Positions 25,175 through 34,444 of a DNA stretch of 64,000 nt are shown piece by piece. Made by a program: the position numbers and the translations under genes. The stretch is from assembly GCA_019639195.1 (NCBI GenBank), contig JAHBSI010000001.1, forward strand, positions 434,001 through 498,000, in the 5' to 3' direction. The stretch comes from Acidobacteriota bacterium. GTDB lineage: Bacteria > Acidobacteriota > Blastocatellia > Pyrinomonadales > Pyrinomonadaceae. Each line of letters opens with the position of its first letter. Within the stretch, counting starts at the first letter, position 1. The notes under the pieces are model-generated. The model was not told where the DNA came from, made no database searches, and was given only the letters and a program-made list of their open reading frames with translations.

Positions 25175-27355
25175 ATGAAAAGGTTTATTACTCTCGTCGC
25201 CGCAACGTTATTGTTTGCCGGCTTAACATTTGCTCAACAGACGGGTGGTTCGATCAGCGGCACCGTCACTTACGGGCCTGACAAGGCCGTTGTCCACAAC
25301 GTTTCGATACGCATCAAAGAAATTGAACGCGTCACTGCGACCGATGACGCCGGAACATATAACTTCGCAGGCCTCCCCGCCGGTAAATACACGCTCACGA
25401 CTCACATCGAGGGGTTCAAGGATGTTGAAAGGTCCGTCAATGTCCGCGCAGGCGAAAACGCAACCGTCGATTTTGATATTCAGCTCGCCGGAGTTTCCGC
25501 GGACGTGAGCGTCTCTGGTGACGACGGAAGTCAGCAGGTCGCTTTCTCGGAGGTGAAAACTCTCGATTCTGTCCAGATCACCGCACGCCCGACAACCGGC
25601 CTCGGCGATGTTCTTGCGGACGAAGCGGGCGTTGCAAAACGTTCTGCCGGCCCCGGAGCATCAAGGCCCGTTATTCGCGGTTTTGACGGCGATCGTGTAA
25701 AGGTGACAACGGACGGTGTCGGTGTCGGCTCACTGGGAGCTCAGTCCGGCGACCACGCCGAACCGGTCGATACGCTTTCAGTTGAACGCATCGAGGTCAT
25801 AAAGGGGCCGGAAACGCTCCTATACTCAAGCGGTGCGATCGGCGGCGTTGTCAACGCCATCTCCGGCCGCGAAGAAGAAGGCCATCCGGGCCTTCGCGGT
25901 TATTTTTCCACCTCAGGCGGCGCGCCAGGAGCTTCGGCCACGGCTGCGGGCGGCGTGCAATACGGCTATAAGAAGTGGCTGGTCTGGGGAAATGCGAACG
26001 GTCAGCGTTCCGATGCATATTCCGCGGGCGGCAACTGGGGCAAGGTCCTTAACACGTTCACGCGTTCGGCGGGCGGAACCGTCGGCGTTGGATACTACGG
26101 CGAAAAGGCCTTCATCAACGGTTCGTTCTCATACATTCAGAACCGTTACGGCATTCCGCTCGATATTCGCGAGAGTTCGCCGGAATCTCGCTCCCTGCGG
26201 ATGCACCGCAATGATACGCGATTCAGCTTCGGCTACAACGACGGTGCTCTGCCTTTTTCAAAGATCCGGTTTACCGTCGATCTTTCACGCTATCGCCATC
26301 AGGAGATGGCCGACAATGTTGTCGGCACGACCTTTCGAAACGATACGAATTCCGTTCGCGGCATTTTTGAACAGCGGCCGTTCCGAAACCTGAACGGGAA
26401 ATTCGGGTTCGAATTCTCCGGGCGCGATTTCTCGACTGTCGGCGAAGAGATGCTGATCGACGGCCCGGTCAAGGAAGGTTCATTTGCGGGGTTCATATTC
26501 GAGGAGTTAAAATTCGGCCGCTTTGGGCTCGAGTTCGCCGGCCGCCTCGAACACCGCCGATACGACCCTCGGAATGAGTTTCTGCCGGATCGGCGATTCT
26601 CAGGCTTCTCGGGTGCCGCAAGTGCGAAATACGATGCGTGGAAAGGCGGTCGATTTGTTGCGAGCTACAAACACTCGTATCGCCCGCCCGCTCTCGATGA
26701 ACTTTACAACCACGGTCCGCACGACGGAACACTCGCCTTTGAGATCGGCAACAACGCCCTTCGACCCGAGATCGGCGACGGCATCGACCTTTCATTCTCG
26801 CAGGATACAAAACGCGTCCACGGCGAAGCGTCGTTCTATTATTATCGTCTGCAGGACTACATCTTTCTTGCCCCTACAGGCGAGATCGATGCCGACAGCG
26901 GATTTCCCGTCGCGAAGTATCTGCAGGGCACAAGCCGATTCTGGGGCGTCGAACTTCAGGGACGTGTAAAACTCGCGAAGTTCGCCGATCTTCTTGCGGG
27001 TGCCGACTACGTTCAGGCAGAGCTGTCGAATGGAACTCCCTTGCCGCGCATCCCGCCGCTTCGCGGACGCATCGGGCTTGATGTTCATTACAATGCGTTC
27101 AGCCTGAAACCTGAGTTCGTTGCGGTCGCACGACAGGATCGAACCTTCACAGGAGAGACATCGACCGCGGGCTATGGCGTCGTAAATCTATCGGCAAGCT
27201 ACGTGATCGTGCAGAAACATCTTGCACACTTATTTAGCATAAACGCCTTTAATCTCAACAATAAGCTCTACTTTAACCACGTCTCGTTCATCAAGGATAT
27301 ATCACCGGAGATGGGACGCGGCATCAAGGTAAGCTACACGATTCGATACTTTTAG
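25175..27355 (+). CDS. TonB-dependent receptor, ZnuD-like, with N-terminal carboxypeptidase-regulatory domain
   Basis: Outer-membrane receptor of 726 residues from the ATG at 25175, which starts a clean signal peptide ending FAQQ. Residues about 25-110 form a CarboxypepD-regulatory-like domain (GSISGTV, then AGTYNFAGLPAGKYTLTTHI). The plug domain contains RPVIRGFDGDRVKVTTDGV and VERIEVIKGPETLLYSSGAI with GGVVNAI. The beta-barrel ends in an aromatic residue (TIRYF). The barrel's last strands, NHVSFIKDISPEMGRG, and YNHGPHDGTLAFEIGN resemble from memory the ZnuD family of zinc/heme receptors. No TonB/ExbBD genes are nearby. A strong terminator follows. Confidence 0.9.
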   Translation: MKRFITLVAATLLFAGLTFAQQTGGSISGTVTYGPDKAVVHNVSIRIKEIERVTATDDAGTYNFAGLPAGKYTLTTHIEGFKDVERSVNVRAGENATVDFDIQLAGVSADVSVSGDDGSQQVAFSEVKTLDSVQITARPTTGLGDVLADEAGVAKRSAGPGASRPVIRGFDGDRVKVTTDGVGVGSLGAQSGDHAEPVDTLSVERIEVIKGPETLLYSSGAIGGVVNAISGREEEGHPGLRGYFSTSGGAPGASATAAGGVQYGYKKWLVWGNANGQRSDAYSAGGNWGKVLNTFTRSAGGTVGVGYYGEKAFINGSFSYIQNRYGIPLDIRESSPESRSLRMHRNDTRFSFGYNDGALPFSKIRFTVDLSRYRHQEMADNVVGTTFRNDTNSVRGIFEQRPFRNLNGKFGFEFSGRDFSTVGEEMLIDGPVKEGSFAGFIFEELKFGRFGLEFAGRLEHRRYDPRNEFLPDRRFSGFSGAASAKYDAWKGGRFVASYKHSYRPPALDELYNHGPHDGTLAFEIGNNALRPEIGDGIDLSFSQDTKRVHGEASFYYYRLQDYIFLAPTGEIDADSGFPVAKYLQGTSRFWGVELQGRVKLAKFADLLAGADYVQAELSNGTPLPRIPPLRGRIGLDVHYNAFSLKPEFVAVARQDRTFTGETSTAGYGVVNLSASYVIVQKHLAHLFSINAFNLNNKLYFNHVSFIKDISPEMGRGIKVSYTIRYF

Positions 27356-27374
27356 GTTCGACGGCAGGGAGTAG

Positions 27375-27411
27375 GACACGCCCACTGGCAGGTTTTGTGG
27401 GCGTGTCTTTT
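27375..27411 (+). terminator. Rho-independent terminator after the TonB receptor gene
   Basis: Perfect 11-base stem (27375-27385 with 27397-27407, GACACGCCCAC and its complement), 11-base loop, then four T. It lies 20 bases after the stop codon. The minus-strand side lacks a T run, so it serves the plus-strand gene. Confidence 0.9.
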
Positions 27412-27419
27412 CACACTTT

Positions 27420-28109
27420 TCAGACGACAACACCGCGAAACGTCATACGATGGAGCGGGCACGGGCCGTGTTCTCTGATCGCAGCAAAATGCGAAGCACA
27501 GCCATAGCCTTTGTGGCCGTCAAAACCGTATTGCGGGAATTCGGTGTGATATTCGCGCATTATTGCGTCGCGATATGTCTTCGCGATTATCGAGGCAGCA
27601 GCGATCGAGACCGAAATGGCATCGCCCTTGATTATCGCCTTCTGCGGCAGGCGTGTTCCCTTAAGTTGGAGGGCGTCGATGAGAAGGTAATCGGCCGCGG
27701 GCGTAAGAGCTTCGATGGCGGCAAGCATCGCTTTTTTGGTTGCCTCGAGAATGTTTATGCGGTCGATCTCTTCGGCCTCAACGCGGCCGATCGAGTACGC
27801 GACGGCCGTTGCTCTCAACTCTTCGGCGATCGCTTCGCGCTTTTCCGCCGTCACCTTTTTCGAATCATCTAGTCCGTCGGGAAGAGGCTTTGAGAGATCA
27901 AGGATGCAGGCACCGGCAACGACCGGTCCGGCAAGGCATCCTCGCCCGACCTCATCGACACCGGCAACAAAAAGAAAGCCTTCGTCGTGCGCCGTACGCT
28001 CAAAGTCTGAGCCGAGCTCACAAACGAAAGCATTCTCAAATAGAGAAACGCGAGAATCGGAAGCGAGTTTGTCGTCTCGCTCCCGTTTTCTTGCGTATTG
28101 CTCTTTCAC
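27420..28109 (-). CDS. rnhB: Ribonuclease HII
   Basis: RNase HII removes ribonucleotides and RNA from RNA-DNA hybrids. VAGVDEVGRGCLAGPVVAGA carries the first catalytic acids (Asp, Glu). YLLIDALQLKG supplies the next Asp, and YRDAIMREYHTEFPQYGFDG with HKGYG the last part of the site. At 229 residues it has a charged N-terminal extension of about 45 residues before the core. It is the last gene of the ffh operon, 10 bases after rplS. Confidence 0.95.
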   Translation of the reverse strand: MKEQYARKRERDDKLASDSRVSLFENAFVCELGSDFERTAHDEGFLFVAGVDEVGRGCLAGPVVAGACILDLSKPLPDGLDDSKKVTAEKREAIAEELRATAVAYSIGRVEAEEIDRINILEATKKAMLAAIEALTPAADYLLIDALQLKGTRLPQKAIIKGDAISVSIAAASIIAKTYRDAIMREYHTEFPQYGFDGHKGYGCASHFAAIREHGPCPLHRMTFRGVVV

Positions 28110-28119
28110 TCTTAGTTAA

Positions 28120-28482
28120 TTAGGACTTTTTCTTGGTGCGCGTATCGCGTTCTTTGATACGGGCAGCCTTGCCGCGAAGATTGCGAAGATAGTACAGCTT
28201 AGCACGGCGAACCTTACCTCTGCGAACAACGTCAATGTGATCGACGACCGTCGCATGAAGCGGGAAAATACGCTCGACGCCGACGCCAAAGCTCACCTTT
28301 CTGACCGTTACGGTCTCGCGAACGCCGCCGTGTTTGCGGGCGATGCAAACACCCTCGAATGCCTGAAGACGTTCCTTGTTGCCTTCCTTGATCCGCACGT
28401 GAACCCGAACGGTGTCACCGGGCTGAAACGCGGGAATATTTTCTTTGATCTGTGTCTTTTCGACTAAATCCAGTCTATTCAT
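28120..28482 (-). CDS. rplS: 50S ribosomal protein L19
   Basis: L19 (120 residues) sits at the interface of the ribosomal subunits. [47 protein letters not shown] and [20 protein letters not shown] are the family blocks. It lies between trmD (40 bases) and rnhB (10 bases), the standard bacterial order. Confidence 0.97.
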   Translation of the reverse strand: MNRLDLVEKTQIKENIPAFQPGDTVRVHVRIKEGNKERLQAFEGVCIARKHGGVRETVTVRKVSFGVGVERIFPLHATVVDHIDVVRRGKVRRAKLYYLRNLRGKAARIKERDTRTKKKS

Positions 28483-28522
28483 TTTATTGTTCGGCCAGAG
28501 GTCAATCGGCAGTTTAAGCTAC

Positions 28523-29239
28523 CTATTCACGTTCACCATTCTCTCCCATAAGTAGGTCCTCGCGGACCTTTTTTGTTTTTTCAAACGCCATTTTGCGGCG
28601 CCATTTATCTATCTCGGCATGATGGCCGTTCAGCAGAACTTCCGGAACTTTCATTCCGCGAAATTCCGCAGGTCTTGTGTACTGCGGGCAATCAAGCAGC
28701 CCGTCAGAAAAAGAATCATTCTCGGCAGACGTCTCGCTTCCCAATGCTCCCGGAAGCAGCCTGACCATCGCGTCCACGACGACCGATGCCGCAGGCTCAC
28801 CGCCCGAAAGCACATAGTCGCCGATCGAAAGCTCGTCCGTCACGAGCCGTTCGCTGACCCTTTCGTCAACGCCCTCGTAACGGCCGCAGATCAGCACCAT
28901 ATGCTCGGCCTCAGCGGCAAAATCCGCAGCAGCCTGCTGATTGAACTGCCGTCCCTGAGGTGTCAGAAGCACGACGCGCAAATCCTCTCGATAATCCTTT
29001 CGGTCGGACGCGCCTGTCAGATGTTCGATCGCCGCAAAGAGCGGTTCGGGCTTTAATACCATCCCGTCACCGCCGCCAAACGGCCGGTCATCGACCATCT
29101 TGTGCTTATCGGTCGCAAATTCCCGAATATCGTGGACGTTTATCTCCACGATCTCTGCCAATTTTGCTCGGCGTATGATGCCGAATTCAAAGATCGAATC
29201 AAAATACTCAGGGAAAATTGTCAATACATCAATCTTCAC
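28523..29239 (-). CDS. trmD: tRNA (guanine37-N1)-methyltransferase
   Basis: TrmD methylates G37 next to the anticodon with S-adenosylmethionine and prevents frameshifting. The 238-residue protein has the trefoil-knot signatures [32 protein letters not shown] and [15 protein letters not shown], plus the C-terminal [20 protein letters not shown]. It starts directly after the rimM stop codon, so the two are coupled. Confidence 0.97.
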   Translation of the reverse strand: MKIDVLTIFPEYFDSIFEFGIIRRAKLAEIVEINVHDIREFATDKHKMVDDRPFGGGDGMVLKPEPLFAAIEHLTGASDRKDYREDLRVVLLTPQGRQFNQQAAADFAAEAEHMVLICGRYEGVDERVSERLVTDELSIGDYVLSGGEPAASVVVDAMVRLLPGALGSETSAENDSFSDGLLDCPQYTRPAEFRGMKVPEVLLNGHHAEIDKWRRKMAFEKTKKVREDLLMGENGERE

Positions 29240-29761
29240 CTAAAACTCCAACAAACCCTCGGGCGGATCGACCCTGATATACCGATCTTGCGGCAATACT
29301 TCCACGCAGATCGAGGCCGCAAACGGGATCAGATAATCCTTCTTTTCACCTGCGACAACAAGTACCTCCGTGCCGCCTGTTCGCATCACTTCGCGAACCT
29401 CGCCGAGAAACTCCCCGTGGATCGTCTCGACCTTGCAGCCTTCGAGCTGCCAGTCGTAAAAATCATCAGCGTCGAGATCGACAGCCTCTGATTCAGCGAC
29501 GCAAACCTCCGCATTTCGAAGAGCTTCCGCATCATCCGCCGAATTCACATCGGCAAACTTCAGGACAATGCGTTCGTTCTGAGGCCAGTGGTCCTCGATC
29601 GCTGCGGGACGCTTTTCGCCGCCTTCAAGTACGAGCGTGACCGCGTCCAGCCCTTCGAACCTTTCGGGAAAATCGGTCAGAAGATCGGCAACAACCTCGC
29701 CTTTAAGCCCGCGCGGACGCGCGATACGTGCGATCGCGACAAGCTCAACGTCCTCGGCCAC
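29240..29761 (-). CDS. rimM: Ribosome maturation factor RimM
   Basis: RimM helps assemble the 30S head and binds S19. The 173-residue protein has the N-terminal RimM domain (VAIARIARPRGLKGEVVADL) and the PRC-barrel C-terminal domain (FYDWQLEGCKVETIHGEFLG, then VLVVAGEKKDYLIPF). It is placed between khpA (one base) and trmD (no gap). Confidence 0.95.
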   Translation of the reverse strand: MAEDVELVAIARIARPRGLKGEVVADLLTDFPERFEGLDAVTLVLEGGEKRPAAIEDHWPQNERIVLKFADVNSADDAEALRNAEVCVAESEAVDLDADDFYDWQLEGCKVETIHGEFLGEVREVMRTGGTEVLVVAGEKKDYLIPFAASICVEVLPQDRYIRVDPPEGLLEF

Positions 29762-29762
29762 C

Positions 29763-29996
29763 TCAGTCCTCGATCAGGTCGAGATGAAAGCGTTTGCCGT
29801 GCTTTTGGCCGGCGGCGAAAAGGATATTTCGGATCGCCTTCACCGTTCTGCCTTCGCGGCCGATGATGCGTCCCATATCGTGCGGCGCAACGCGAACCTC
29901 GAGCCGAACGTTCTTTCCGTCCTCGATCTCGTTGATCTCGACCGCGCCGGGTTCACCGACAAGAGCCGTGATGATCCTTTCGACTGCCTCTTTCAT
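29763..29996 (-). CDS. khpA: KH-domain RNA-binding protein KhpA
   Basis: A 77-residue single KH domain. The RNA-binding GxxG loop is in MGRIIGREGRTVKAIRNIL. KhpA, usually with KhpB, binds RNA and affects cell division and elongation in Firmicutes; in other phyla its role is less clear. Its place between rpsP and rimM is the usual one. Confidence 0.94.
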   Translation of the reverse strand: MKEAVERIITALVGEPGAVEINEIEDGKNVRLEVRVAPHDMGRIIGREGRTVKAIRNILFAAGQKHGKRFHLDLIED

Positions 29997-30027
29997 CTTT
30001 TGCCTTGCTCAAAGAGCGAAGTCCGCC

Positions 30028-30537
30028 TTATTCAGCGGCAGCTTCTTCTGCGGCCGGTGCAGCTTCTTCCGCAGCAGGTGCAGCTTCCGCTTCAGCCTCG
30101 GCCGGCGCTTCCGCAACAGCGGCTTCCTCAGCGGCAGCCTGTTCAGCAGCAGCTTTTTCCGCCTCGGCAGCGGCCTTTTCGGCCTCAGCCTTTTCCGCAG
30201 CGAGACGATCAGCCTCAGCACGCGCATCAGCTTTTGCCTTTTCGGCAGCGGCACGTTTTGCGGCACGAGCGGCATCTGCGGCAGCACGCTCTTCTTCCGT
30301 CATAACGGGATTGTGCTTGATCAGGCTCTTGACGGTCTCGGTCGGCTGCGCGCCGACGCCGATCCAATACTGAATGCGCTCGTGATTGAGCTTCACATCA
30401 GCAGGATCCTGCATCGGATCGTAGGTTCCGAGGTTCTCAAGATATTTGCCGTCGCGCTTTGAACGCTTTTCCTTTACCACGACGCGATAAAACGGGTGCT
30501 TCTTCGCGCCAATTCTCATTAAGCTTATTGCCAACAT
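30028..30537 (-). CDS. rpsP: 30S ribosomal protein S16 with long Ala/Glu-rich C-terminal tail
   Basis: The first 80 residues are a normal S16 (LMRIGAKKHPFYRVVVKEKR, LENLGTYDP, ERIQYWIGVGAQPTETVKSL). S16 usually ends near there. This one continues with about 89 residues of Ala, Glu and Lys in long runs (such as AEKAEAEKAAAEAEKAAAEQ), ending AAPAAEEAA. The first part of the tail should be a charged single alpha-helix; the last 30 residues are acidic and Pro-containing. The reading frame is open throughout with the same codon bias, so the tail is not obviously an error. It lies between ffh and khpA. Confidence 0.95.
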   Translation of the reverse strand: MLAISLMRIGAKKHPFYRVVVKEKRSKRDGKYLENLGTYDPMQDPADVKLNHERIQYWIGVGAQPTETVKSLIKHNPVMTEEERAAADAARAAKRAAAEKAKADARAEADRLAAEKAEAEKAAAEAEKAAAEQAAAEEAAVAEAPAEAEAEAAPAAEEAAPAAEEAAAE

Positions 30538-30580
30538 AATTTATAAGTCGAGAGGTTGATCTCTCTTTTTCTTGAAAGAC

Positions 30581-32071
30581 TCAACGTCGCTTCTTGTGTC
30601 GTTTCTTCTTCCTGATGCTTCTTGACGGCGCGTCTCCCGCGTCGTCATCCGAATAATCAACTCCTGAGCCGCTGCCCAGCATACCGCCAAGGCCGCCGCC
30701 AAGCATTCCGCCCAAGCCGCCGGCAAGTCCGCCGGCCATCTTCCGAGCCATTCCGCTGAAAAGCCCGCCGCGATTCATTTGGGCCATCATCTTCCGCATC
30801 TGCTCATACTGCCGCAGAAGCTGGTTGACCTCACTGATCGACGAACCCGAACCACCCGCGATGCGTGTCTTTCGGCTTGCGTCGATGATGCGATGATCGT
30901 TCTTTTCGGCCCGCGTCATCGAACCGATGATCGCCTCCGTGCGTTTCATCTGATGATCGACCATCTCGGACTGCTCATCCGTGATCTCGAGGCCGCCGGT
31001 CATCTGATCGGGCAGCATCTTCATCAGCTTCGACATTGAGCCGAGCTTTTTGAACTGTCCGAGCTGCGTCTGAAAATCCTCCAGCGTGAACTGGTTCTTG
31101 GTCATTTTCAGAAGCTGTGCCTGAGCTTCCTGTTCGTCGATCTTGCCCTGGACTTCCTCGATCAGCGAAAGCACGTCGCCCATCCCGAGGATGCGCTGAG
31201 CGATGCGGTCCGGATAAAAAGGCTCGATCGCGTCGTATTTTTCGCCAACGCCGACGAACTTCACCGGCTGGCCGATAACCTGTCGGATCGACAATGCCGC
31301 ACCGCCGCGTGCATCGCCGTCCATCTTGGTAAGCACAACGCCCGTGATGCCGACGCGTTCGTGAAAAACCTCGGCAGACCGAACGGCGTCCTGGCCGGTC
31401 ATCGCGTCCGCAACAAAAAGAACCTCGATCGGCTTCGTCTCGGCCTTTATCTGCTCGAGCTCGACCATCAGCTCGTCGTCGATGTGCAGACGGCCCGCCG
31501 TATCGATAAGAAGCGTGTCAAAACCGAATTCGTTCGCGTGCTTTACGGCACCGCGGACAAGTTCGAGCGGATCGTTGGTCTCGGCAGCCTCAAATACCGG
31601 GACACCGACGGCATCGCCGACGACCTTCAACTGCGCTCTTGCCGCCGGCCGATAAACGTCAACCGAGACAAGCAGCGGCTTTCGCTCCTGATTATCACGC
31701 AGCCAACGCGAGATCTTGCCCGTCGAGGTCGTTTTGCCCGAACCTTGCAGGCCGACGATCATCACGACGTTCGGCGACTGCTTGGTAAAAACGAGCCTCG
31801 AGGACGTGCCGCCCATCAAGGCGGAAAGCTCGTCATAGACGATCTTTACGACCTGTTCATGCGGTTTTAGGCCGTTCCAGACCTCTTCGCCCTCGGCCTT
31901 GACGCGTACAGACTCGACAAAATCCTTCGCGACCTTGTAGTTCACGTCCGCTTCGAGCAGCGCCATACGGATCTCGCGAAGCGCCGCATCAACGTGCTCA
32001 GGCGTCAATTTGCCCGCACCACGCAGATTTCGCAGCGTATTTTTCAGCTTATCCGACAGCGATTCGAACAT
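30581..32071 (-). CDS. ffh: Signal recognition particle protein Ffh
   Basis: Ffh (496 residues) binds signal sequences and 4.5S RNA and targets membrane proteins to FtsY. The N domain is residues 1 to about 85. The G domain has the P-loop VGLQGSGKTTSTGKISRW (107-114), DVYRPAARAQL, LLIDTAGRLHIDDEL, TKMDGDARGGAALS and FVGVGEKYDAIEPF. The M domain carries DASRKTRIAGGSGSSISEVN. The C-terminus is a Gly/Met-rich tract followed by a basic tail (RKKKRHKKRR), both plausible for RNA or signal-sequence contact. It is the first gene of the operon ffh-rpsP-khpA-rimM-trmD-rplS-rnhB. Confidence 0.97.
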   Translation of the reverse strand: MFESLSDKLKNTLRNLRGAGKLTPEHVDAALREIRMALLEADVNYKVAKDFVESVRVKAEGEEVWNGLKPHEQVVKIVYDELSALMGGTSSRLVFTKQSPNVVMIVGLQGSGKTTSTGKISRWLRDNQERKPLLVSVDVYRPAARAQLKVVGDAVGVPVFEAAETNDPLELVRGAVKHANEFGFDTLLIDTAGRLHIDDELMVELEQIKAETKPIEVLFVADAMTGQDAVRSAEVFHERVGITGVVLTKMDGDARGGAALSIRQVIGQPVKFVGVGEKYDAIEPFYPDRIAQRILGMGDVLSLIEEVQGKIDEQEAQAQLLKMTKNQFTLEDFQTQLGQFKKLGSMSKLMKMLPDQMTGGLEITDEQSEMVDHQMKRTEAIIGSMTRAEKNDHRIIDASRKTRIAGGSGSSISEVNQLLRQYEQMRKMMAQMNRGGLFSGMARKMAGGLAGGLGGMLGGGLGGMLGSGSGVDYSDDDAGDAPSRSIRKKKRHKKRR

Positions 32072-32107
32072 ACAGACACACTTCGGCTACAAGAGTCGAA
32101 ACTATAA

Positions 32108-32136
32108 ATACTAGGGATTTACAGCAAAATAGTCAA
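32108..32136 (-). promoter_or_regulatory. Sigma70-type promoter of the ffh operon
   Basis: On the minus strand TTGACT (32136-32131) and TAGTAT (32113-32108) are separated by exactly 17 bases. Transcription would begin near 32101, giving a leader of about 30 bases before ffh. An alternative -10, TTATAG, overlaps just downstream. Confidence 0.6.
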
Positions 32137-32331
32137 GAAAAGCAGGCCGAAGCCGTCGTTTTAAGAAGATCTCCCTAAATTCGCATATTTTGGCCTTTGG
32201 TGCTGAAACTTGGCTTCGGCCGCAAATTCATGGATAATCCCGAACATTCCGATGTCACTCTCTTGCGTTGAATCAGAAAAGAGCCGCTCCAAATCTCTTG
32301 TATCAAAAAAACTGTTCGCCAAAATTCAGCA

Positions 32332-33327
32332 ATGACCAATAGTGAATTGATAATTTATCGATCGGAGGACGGCCAGACGAAGATCGAGACGCGTCTTGAG
32401 GACGAGACGGTTTGGCTTACTCAATTGCAGCTTGCTGATTTGTTTCAGAAGGCGAAATCAACGATCAATGAGCATATTTCGAACATCTTCTCGGAAGGAG
32501 AACTCGACGAGCAATCAGTTATTCGGAAATTCCGAACAACTGCGGCCGACGGAAAGACCTACGACACAACCCACTACAACCTCGACGTAATAATATCTGT
32601 AGGCTATCGCGTAAAGAGCCTTCAGGGCACCCATTTCCGGATATGGGCAACTCAACGCCTTCGCGAGTATATCGTTAAGGGTTTCGCGCTGAATGACGAC
32701 CGATTGAAAGAGGCCGGCGGAGGAAATTACTTCGATGAGCTTCTTGCCCGCATTCGCGACATACGCTCGTCAGAGAAGATCTTCTGGCGAAAGATTCTCG
32801 ACATTTACTCAACCAGCATCGATTACGACCCTAAAGCTGAAACCTCGACCCAATTTTTCAAAACCGTTCAAAACAAGATGCATTGGGCTGCCCACGGCAG
32901 CACCGCGGCGGAAGTGATCTACGAGCGGATCGATTCGGCGACACCAAATCTCGGCCTTACGAGTTTTCGAGGCAAAAAGCCGACGAAACAAGAAGCAGAG
33001 ATCGCAAAGAATTATCTTTCGGAAAGCGAACTCGACATTCTCAACCGTATTGTCAGCGCCTACCTGGAAGTTGCAGAGCTTCAGGCTTTGAATCGAACTC
33101 CAATGTATATGAAAGACTGGAGTTCTCGGCTGGATGAATTCCTGAGAATGACTGGTGCCGAGATCCTTGATCATGCAGGAAGGGTTAGTCACAAAGCAAT
33201 GCTGAAAAAGGCCACCGTCGAATACGACAAATTCAAAAAAGCACACAGCAATGACTTAAGCAATGGTGAGAGTGATTTTATAAAGCACCTCGAAGACGCC
33301 GAAGAGAAACTCAAGCGTCTAAAATAG
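32332..33327 (+). CDS. RhuM family protein
   Basis: A 331-residue RhuM-type protein. The N-terminal block LIIYRSEDGQTKIETRLEDE, then VWLTQLQLADLFQKAKSTIN, looks like a DNA-binding helix-turn-helix. The central part contains YNLDVIISVGYRVKSLQGTH and FRIWATQRLREYIVKGFALN. The family was first named from a Salmonella pathogenicity-island gene. It is widespread near mobile elements and defence loci, and its biochemical role is unknown. Here it is a single gene, divergent from ffh, with less GC-rich sequence than its neighbours, consistent with acquisition. No toxin/antitoxin partner or restriction gene is adjacent. Confidence 0.9.
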   Translation: MTNSELIIYRSEDGQTKIETRLEDETVWLTQLQLADLFQKAKSTINEHISNIFSEGELDEQSVIRKFRTTAADGKTYDTTHYNLDVIISVGYRVKSLQGTHFRIWATQRLREYIVKGFALNDDRLKEAGGGNYFDELLARIRDIRSSEKIFWRKILDIYSTSIDYDPKAETSTQFFKTVQNKMHWAAHGSTAAEVIYERIDSATPNLGLTSFRGKKPTKQEAEIAKNYLSESELDILNRIVSAYLEVAELQALNRTPMYMKDWSSRLDEFLRMTGAEILDHAGRVSHKAMLKKATVEYDKFKKAHSNDLSNGESDFIKHLEDAEEKLKRLK

Positions 33328-33380
33328 CTATAGCCAAACCTGACGATTGGGGCTCCTAGAACTCGGAGATATGAGTACGT

Positions 33381-34424
33381 CTATCTTAACCGGCCCGAAG
33401 TGAGTATATGCTCAATTGCGGAGATGACCTGTTCGGTTGAGATGCTCAGGATGCAGCGTGGTTCCGGGAAGGCGTGGCATTTATCGCCCGGGCAGGGTTG
33501 GCAGGGAAATTCGTTGAAGACGATCTCGTTCGGAGCTGTCGTCCACGGGCGCCAGTGAACGCGGTTCGATGAACCAAAGATCACGACCGCCGGCGTTTGT
33601 ACGGCGGCAGCGATGTGAGCGATGCCAGAATCGTTCCCGACGAATATCGCGGACCTGCGGGCAAGTGCAGTGATTTCCGGCAGCGTAAGGTCGTCAAATG
33701 TCCGCAGATCGCAGTTCGTATGAGCTTTAAGCTCATCCAGGACCCATTTTTCATTCCCCGCGGCAATTGCCACCACGCTAAAGCCCTTTTCGCGGAGAAA
33801 TTTGGCGACTCGCGCAAATTTTTCCGCAGCCCAGCGTTTTGTCTCGTACGCTGCCGCCGGATGAATAAGAGCGATCGGGCCGTCAGTCACCAACTTCTGC
33901 TCGATCGAGGCTTCTGCCGCCGCATTTAGAGGCAAGCTTGTCGGCGTACTGCGATCGACCTCAATGCCCGCAAGGCCAATCAATGCGAGCTGCTGTTCGA
34001 CGGAATGGATCTGGTCCGTGCCCCAGAATTCGGCCGGTGAATCGTAAAGATGCGTGTATGTTCGCGGAAAACGGTAATGCGAAAAGCCGATGCGGTATTC
34101 GGCGAGCGTCGCGGCCGCAAGCGTCGAACTTGTCGATCCGCCATGCAGGTTTATGACGGCGTCGTAATGCCGTTTTCTGAGCCTTCCGGCGGCCCTTAAA
34201 CGCTTCGCGGCGTCCGAGCCGATACTTACCAGCTCGACGCCTTCAAAACCGTCCAGAAGCGGCGAAACCCAGTCCTCAAGCGCGACATCGATCTCGGCCT
34301 GCGGAAGCTCTCGCCTCAGGGTCGATAAAACGGGCGTCGCAAGCACCGTATCGCCTATCGACCGCAATCGAATGACGAGGATCCGACGGACCGAATCCCA
34401 GTTGATCTGCTCGTACTTTGACAA
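33381..34424 (-). CDS. Glycosyltransferase family 9 (heptosyltransferase-like)
   Basis: A 347-residue GT-B enzyme resembling the WaaC/WaaF LPS heptosyltransferases. The N-terminus ILVIRLRSIGDTVLATPVL is the GT9 acceptor-side signature. The C-terminal donor domain has LIHPAAAYETKRWAAEKFA and FVGNDSGIAHIAAA. A Cys-rich stretch, FPCQPCPGDKCHAF, near the end matches the CxxC-type element found in many GT9 proteins. It probably adds a heptose or related sugar to lipid A core or another envelope glycan. It starts 20 bases after the Trm112 gene. Confidence 0.92.
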   Translation of the reverse strand: MSKYEQINWDSVRRILVIRLRSIGDTVLATPVLSTLRRELPQAEIDVALEDWVSPLLDGFEGVELVSIGSDAAKRLRAAGRLRKRHYDAVINLHGGSTSSTLAAATLAEYRIGFSHYRFPRTYTHLYDSPAEFWGTDQIHSVEQQLALIGLAGIEVDRSTPTSLPLNAAAEASIEQKLVTDGPIALIHPAAAYETKRWAAEKFARVAKFLREKGFSVVAIAAGNEKWVLDELKAHTNCDLRTFDDLTLPEITALARRSAIFVGNDSGIAHIAAAVQTPAVVIFGSSNRVHWRPWTTAPNEIVFNEFPCQPCPGDKCHAFPEPRCILSISTEQVISAIEHILTSGRLR

Positions 34425-34444
34425 GATCGGGCCTAAAATTTGGG

